A stretch of 64,000 nucleotides of DNA from Quercus robur (taxonomy: Eukaryota > Streptophyta > Magnoliopsida > Fagales > Fagaceae): NCBI RefSeq assembly GCF_932294415.1, contig NC_065536.1:46039854-46103853 (forward strand), written 5' to 3'. The position numbers and the translations under genes were made by a program. Below the pieces are notes generated by a model. That model worked only from the letters and a program-made list of their open reading frames with translations, was not told where the DNA came from and searched no databases. Below are positions 58,106 through 64,000 of this stretch, piece by piece (position 1 is the stretch's first letter; each line of letters starts with the position of its first letter).

Positions 58106-59731
58106 TCAGCCTTCTTTCTTCTGAACAAGCTTCTCTATTAAATCAGCTGCTTCTTGGACTGTTGTTATGTTCTGAGAGCTTTCCTCCTCAACGCTGATAT
58201 CAAATTCTTCCTCCAAACCCATTACTATTTCTACCTGCATTAGTATTTTTGTTTGTTAATCATCATATCAAGTTGATTAAAATAAATGATATCAAGTCTA
58301 AGTCAAGCAAAAACTAAGTGCTCTGCCCGTCAAACCTGCAAGAGTGCAAGTACAAATTTTCCAAACAACGCCAATAAAAAAAAGCTGTTAAATAAGCTTG
58401 TACCAAATAAGCAGAGTCAAAGTCAAGCAAAAACTAAAGTGCTCAATTGACTTATACCGTATCAAGAGAATCAGCACCAAGAGCAGCGAACTTGGACTCT
58501 GGGGTGAGTTCAGTCTCATCAGACAATGCTAGCTGTTTCTTCACTATCTCACAAACTTTCTGTACTGTCTCAGGCTTGGCCTGCCACATTCATAATTTCC
58601 GAAAGATTGTTGGGTAGATACGCATGTTTATTAAAAAAAAAAAAAAAATCAAAAGTATACAGTGAAAGTGAAATACCGAACAGCAAACATTGAACCTCGA
58701 GGTCCTCAAAGAAGGGTAAACATTCTTGGTCCAAACTACTCTAACCATGTTTAGTGCTGAAGTCCCATCAGTCTTCTGCAAAAACAGCATTTTTTTAGAT
58801 GTCCAAATTTGCCAATTGTAAGAGTATCTCAAATTAGTCAAATTTTTTTTTTTACTATTTGGATAATAAATAGTGATATTTAACTTTTACCTATCTATTA
58901 TTTCAAATACACTTTTCAATAAATTTTTTATTATTTTTTTTCATCTTATTTAAATATTATTTCTTCATTCATTCTTTATTCATTATTTTTTTTTTAACAA
59001 CTACACATTTTTCAATATTATTATAATAGAAAAAAACATTTGAAGAATGAACAGTAAAAGCTATAATATTCTCTATTTGTAGAAAAGATGTAACAAAGCT
59101 AATCTAAAAAATAGAGATGGAGAATCTTTTGGAGTGTAAATGAAGTGTGAACAGTAGTATTTTTGCTCCAAAAAATAGATATAGAGCATCTATTGAAGAT
59201 ACTCTAAATGGCAATACATCTCATTCTCTTTTATTTACTAAGACTCCCTAATTTGAAGTGCTTTGTCCTGTATTCTAAATGAAAGATTTATAAATTATTG
59301 ATTGTCCCATAACCAATAGATTGTTAAGAAATAGTGAATTTTCACTTTATCATTATTCTAACCATGAGCAGTGACCACTACTAAAAAATAAGACCACCTC
59401 TTCAATAATGCATAAGGCATTCAGTTCTATTGTTTTTTTAGTGGTAAGTTAAACATGCACTAAGTAGATTTTGAACCGATGCCTAAAATGAGACGTGTCT
59501 GTTTGACATCTATTTATTTAGTCAATAAAATGGAAAAAAGTTTTGGATATCTTTAGGGAACAAAAACCATAAGCAATAAAAAACCTCAACAAGTAGTGAA
59601 CAGATCTGAAATATACACATTAAGAGTTTAATATGTAAATGAACATATGAAAGTAAATATACCCGGTTATTGTTGAAGCAGGGCTTTAGAGAAGCTCCAA
59701 AGCTAACAGAAGTAGCGGAGACAGTGGCCAT
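58106..59731 (-). CDS. ACP: Plastid acyl carrier protein
   Basis: Four exons: 59663-59731, 58677-58775, 58458-58580, 58106-58234; every junction is phase 0; 139 aa plus stop. Residues 1-56 ([16 protein letters not shown]..., rich in Ser, Thr and basic residues, few acidic) form a chloroplast transit peptide. The mature part starts [10 protein letters not shown] at 57 and holds the 4'-phosphopantetheine site GADSLDTVE with Ser94, then the acidic helix [15 protein letters not shown], ending LVQKKEG. It carries the growing acyl chain in plastid type II fatty-acid synthesis. Exon 1 codes only for transit peptide and intron 1 is 887 bp, the usual layout for plant ACP genes. The gene looks intact and functional. 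Confidence 0.95.
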
Positions 59732-59855
59732 TGGAGTTGTAGCTGAGGAAACCAACGTGAGGTTCCAGGGACGAGGTGGGCAGATAAACAGCAAGAGCGA
59801 GTGAGTGAGTGAGTTGTGAACAGATTTAGCAAGTGGGCGTAAACAAACAAACAAG

Positions 59856-59863
59856 TTTTTATA
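59856..59863 (-). promoter_or_regulatory. TATA box of the ACP gene
   Basis: Minus strand TATAAAAA, about 125 bp upstream of the ATG, which leaves room for a leader of about 95 nt. Confidence 0.55.
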
Positions 59864-60480
59864 AGGGAAAGGCCGGAGTCTCTTTTAGCCGTTGGATTTG
59901 GATTTGTGGGATTTAGTTGGCTCTACTCGTCACTCGTGTTAGACAAACACACAATAGCAACTACTATCCTTTATAAAAAGTTTCGCTCCAATTATGTTTG
60001 GAATAATCTCATGTAATTAAAAATGATAATTTCATACATCGTATTTATTGCATAATTTTTTTAAGGTAAATGTTAGGTGCTTGTTAAGGTTAAACCCTTA
60101 AAATAATGTGGGTATCACTTAATAAAAAAATTGGGTAAGTGAAGGAAAAAGAAAGGCATGGCTGGCAAGAAGAGTTTTTATTCTTTGGACAAAATTGCCC
60201 TCTTAATACAGTTAACTCCATTTCACTTTTTATTTCTAACCAAATCTTATTTTACCAATATTTTACTATTTACTTTCTTTCACTTTACCAATATCAAACT
60301 CAATTTCTTCCCCTTTACCAATATCAAAGAGAAGAAGACATGAAGAAATGCCAACGAAGGATTGAGGAATTATTGAACAAGGTGACATTACTATATTTTA
60401 TTTGATTCATAGATATTTTTTAAAAATAGGCTAAAATTAATATGATGTTAATTTTTATTTTTAATACATGTATGTTATAG
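59864..60480. other. ACP upstream and spacer
   Basis: No gene recognised. A frame at 60139-60405 is low-complexity (repeated FLPLYQYQ / FYQYF) and contains a GT donor-like end (AACAAG|GTGACA at about 60380). It could be a first exon of the repeat region that follows, but support is thin. Confidence 0.3.
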
Positions 60481-60483
60481 TAG

Positions 60484-60955
60484 CAATGGATAAGAATGTA
60501 GTTGCAAGTGAAAGTCACTACTTTGCTCTAAAAAATTGTTTTGACTTAAACGAACCCCTTCAAGAAGGTATTATAATTTTATTTTATTTGTAAATTTACA
60601 TTTCATTTATTATAGAATATGATATTTGTTTCTCAAAAAAAAGAATATGATATTTATTTTTTAAACTCTTGTTTTTAATATAGCACCAATGGATGACAAT
60701 GTAGTTGCAAGTGAGACTCATCAATTTGTTCCAATGAATTGTTTTGACTTAAATGAATTGTCTCAATAAGGTATTATTATTTTCATTTTATTTGTAATAT
60801 ATAATTCATTTATCATATAATATGATGTTGATTTTTTTTTTTTAAATATTGTTTTAATATATCACAACTTGATGATGATTTGATTGCAAGTGAGGTTCAT
60901 GGAATGTTTCAAAGAATTATATTAAATTAAGTGAGCTACCAAATAATGGAAAAAA
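60484..60955 (+). pseudogene. Three tandem exon-like repeats
   Basis: Units begin near 60484, 60687 and 60867. Each encodes a variant of (A/P)MDxNVVASExHxF...NCFDLNEL; unit 1 is open, unit 2 ends in a stop, unit 3 has decayed. Units 1 and 2 end AAG|GTATTAT and are followed by very similar introns, and unit 2 follows an ATATAG acceptor, so whole exon-plus-intron blocks were duplicated. I do not recognise the protein; a transposase-derived (FAR1-like) N-terminus is only a guess. Confidence 0.45.
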
Positions 60956-61108
60956 TAATAATACTTATGGAGAGGAAATAATTGATTGGAATGAATTACC
61001 TAAATTTAGCGGTTGGTTTACATCAATTCTTCGTAATCAATATTCAAATTGGTGCTACAACATTATAAAGATGAAACTAGTCAAAGGCACAAGGTATTAT
61101 AAAGACAA

Positions 61109-61142
<34 letters not shown>

Positions 61143-61143
61143 C

Positions 61144-61178
<35 letters not shown>

Positions 61179-61864
61179 CTCGCTTACTCTAATTTCTTAC
61201 TTCATCTTCTTCTTTGTATATTTTTCCTCAATGATTGATCTTCTTCTTCACGATACCAATTTTGTAAGTGCTATGTTTCTCTTCCCTCTCTCTCTTACAA
61301 AATTCATGAGGAAAAAGTACAAGTAAGTCCCTCCCTTTAATGTGGTGCCGCCGCGCTGCCACTGATTTTGGCGGCATATCAGACACTTCTCATATATATA
61401 TATATATATATATATATTTTTGAAAACTCGTGTTTAGTGGATTTTTTTTTTCTTGGATGTACTGATGTTGACTGTTTCCTGTGAGATGGTTTATTTATTT
61501 ATTTTTAAATTTTTTTAATGCATAATGTTGGCTGTGTTCCTGTCCTGTGAGATGAGTTTTTTTTTTTGGATGCACTGATGTTGGTTGTTTTCGACAAGAG
61601 GTTTATGATTTTAGTTTTTTTGTTGGTGTAAGAGGTTTGGTGTTGTTTTCCTGTGAGAGACGCTTGAATTTTCAAATTTTGCTTTGGTTTATTTTTTTAA
61701 GAATAAACGACAGGAATATGACTAAAGGCTTGAGTTGGTGAGACTTGAGAGATGTGAAAAAGAGTATTTTGGTCTCTTTATTAATTTTTCTTTCTCTCTA
61801 TAAAGTTGGCCTCACAACCTATAAAGCTGGCAAAAATATTGATATAAAGATAAGTATTAACGGG

Positions 61865-63185
61865 CACCCTGTGATGTGATGTAAACCGAGATAATTGGAA
61901 GATAATAGACTTTTTAAATTTACTTTCTGTTTGATTTTTATTATTCATCTTACACACTTAAATACTACAATAAAAAATAAGGCTAATGAGTAATGATAGC
62001 AATTGCATTTGAAAACAACAAACGGCTAGTGGCTATGAGTCAATCACTACTAAAAATATGCCAGCAAGCCTCATTGAGATTTTTTTTTTTGTGAGAATGA
62101 GCAAGCCTTATTGAGATAACTCCTATCATTAACCCTAAATTCAAATAGCTCAAATAATTCAAATAACAATTTATTTAACACATCGTTTGGGTCTTAATTC
62201 AAACTCAGTTTTTTTTTTTTTAAATAAAAATTTTTATATAAAAAACCAACCTTTAGCCCAAAACGTCACCTAGTCCAGCCGACTTGCCAAAACACACACA
62301 CACACAAAAACCCTTTGAAGAATGAGTTTGCACACACAGCTCGAAACTCATCATGTTTAACCAATATCAGAGCATCAATCCCGAAAAGCAAAGAATGGAG
62401 AGTTTGAAAAGAATATTAACTAATGTTAGAGATACTCAAGAACATGTCCAAAAGAATGGCAAGGATGCAAGATTTGTGAGATTAAATGTCAAAGAGTTTC
62501 AAGAAACAACCAGCGTATTAAGAGTCCAATGAAACTTTGGAGATCCAAGAACAACCAAAAGTTCAATTGATCCCATGAAATTTTGGAGAATCATGATGAC
62601 GTACTTCAAGAATCACCAACAATTCAAGAGAGTATTATGTTGGAGGGTGTACTTACTATAAATTTGCCTCAATTCCACATATTGAGTTTGTTGATGAGTT
62701 CAAGGATTGGTGCAGGTATCCAATGTTAGAATTCTACTCATTCACAATACTTCAAAATTTAATGTCAAGTTTTCTTCAATCTAGGGAGAAAGATACGGAG
62801 TGAGCAAGTGTCAATTTCTATGTCTTGAAATCTTGAGAACAAGATTCATCTTAAAAGGGGAGGAAATGTTATGACCCTGGATGATGAGTTAGATAAATTG
62901 TTATTTGAACTATTTGAATTTAGGGTTAGTGATAGAAGTTATCTCAATATGGCTTGTTTGCTAGTTTTTAGTAGTGGTGGCTATTATTAGTTTGTTGTTT
63001 TCAAATGTAATTGTTATCATTAGCCTTCTTTCTTATTGTATTCAAGGGGGGTAAGATGAATGATAAAAATCAAGCAGAAAATTAACCCAAAAAGTTTATT
63101 CTTCCTCTCAAGTTTAGGAGGCTAGTCACCTTGAATTGACTATATCATCTTTTCAATTATCCTGATTTACATCATAATGTGTCTT
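61865..63185. mobile_element. Inverted LTR-like arms with retro-element core
   Basis: About 61865-62200 is the complement of about 62868-63185: 'ttgaaaacaacaaac', 'taaccctaaattcaaatag' and 'aataacaattta' on the left, their complements on the right. The right arm begins TGTTATGACCC straight after a polypurine tract (AAAAGGGGAGGAAA, 62854-62867), as a 3' LTR should. At 62360 CAATATCAGAGC resembles a decayed tRNA-iMet primer site. So the core (62360-62867) looks like a plus-strand element whose 5' LTR side is replaced by an inverted LTR. No intact protein. Confidence 0.5.
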
Positions 63186-64000
63186 ATTAAATAATATATA
63201 TGAATAGTCTTATAAAATGTCACATAATGGTTGAAAAAGATAGCTCCAAACATGTTTGGAGTTAAACTTTAGAGGAGTGCACCATGTGTCAAAGGCTAGA
63301 GAGTGCATCACTAGCTGCTACACCAGTGCAGCTCAGCTTGTCACATAGTGTAGCAGTTAGTGCACTAGGTGATGCAGCATCAGCTGCCACACTAGTGCAG
63401 CGGTTTGTGCATTAGAGCTGCCCAGACAAGCACTTGACCAAGCAAGACAAGTAAATCAATTACTAGCTGATGTAGCAACAGATGAAACTCAGATTGAAGC
63501 TTCAAGTAGAAATCTAGAGATCTTACCTTGTGTTCCAGAGTTGAAGAAATTGAAGAAATGTGCAATTTCATCTAAACGACAATGTAGCTTATTTGATATA
63601 GAAACGGTGTGTAGCTTTGTTTGTTAGTTTGGTTAGTTTAGTCAGATACGTGTAAGAGGTTGTTAAGTTTGTTGAGTCCTGTTCACACGTGTATCTACCT
63701 ATTAAGTTAGTTATAGAACAAAGTCCTTATATCTATTTGTACAACTATTGATTCAGTGAATGAGATCATAAATTTCAGCTTTCATCAAAATCAATTTTCT
63801 CATACAATGTGCTACAAGATCCGGGTGGAGAAGATATCTCATGTGCTTGTCTTATGCGACACATGCGAGACTAACATGTGGGATTTGCATCCGGATAAGT
63901 TTGCTTACCTGATATGCAGACTTGAATTTAAAGTGATTCTTAAAACCAAGTCTAATCCTTTATTAGATTTTTCCATGTACTCCTATGTTGTCCAACTTCG
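63186..64000. other. Right edge, possible LTR fragment
   Basis: 63300-63420 contains two diverged copies of 'agctgcyacacyagtgcagc'. About 63585-63806 ('ttgatatagaaacgg...ttagttagttatag...ctcataca') has the look of a Copia LTR without a partner in view. No gene. Confidence 0.3.

Overview
This is a nuclear plant genome segment. It is AT-rich, with intron-rich host genes (GT-AG introns plus one GC-AG), abundant microsatellites, many short inverted-repeat elements and LTR retrotransposons. Protein content fits a woody eudicot. The style of the Tat-like Ty3/gypsy polyproteins resembles what I know from Fagaceae (oak, chestnut), but that is recognition by memory, not proof.

Three host genes are supported, all on the minus strand. 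(1) 2149-10477 is the 5' part (13 exons, 457 codons) of SCD2, a coiled-coil subunit of the SCD trafficking complex. Its last exons lie beyond the left edge, its second-last visible intron starts with GC, and intron 7 holds a decayed LTR element that itself carries an insertion. (2) 31349-37506 is a complete 12-exon gene (1364 codons plus stop) for CPL3, an RNA polymerase II CTD phosphatase with FCP1-homology and BRCT domains. It has an internal 54-residue tandem duplication. (3) 58106-59731 is a complete 4-exon gene (139 codons plus stop) for a plastid acyl carrier protein.

Between the genes the window is mostly mobile DNA. 197-1593 is a Mutator-like non-autonomous element with long inverted ends. 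12.2-15.0 kb is a tandem segmental duplication whose two copies act as each other's empty sites for two transposon insertions; one insert has an extraordinary CpG/GATC-rich core. 15955-27419 is an 11.5-kb Tat-like Ty3/gypsy element on the minus strand, with dual RNase H, an antisense spliced ORF on the plus strand, an approx. 81-bp tandem array, and a captured fragment of a squalene epoxidase gene replacing part of its pol. 28.0-29.0 kb is a second member of the CpG-core family. 39.0-43.1 kb holds a four-copy array of Mutator-type ends plus a PIF/Harbinger-like element carrying GC-rich, gene-like sequence. 44999-45809 is a solo LTR with a perfect 5-bp target duplication, sitting in an old copy of the CPL3 upstream region. 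49.0-54.2 kb is a truncated relative of the Tat-like element. 61.9-63.2 kb has inverted LTR-like arms.

The host genes appear unrelated in function: vesicle traffic/cytokinesis, transcription and fatty-acid synthesis. No prokaryotic-type operon, CRISPR array or rRNA/tRNA gene was recognised. The most unusual material is the retrotransposon with the captured squalene epoxidase exon and the antisense gene, and the CpG/GATC-rich mobile cores.
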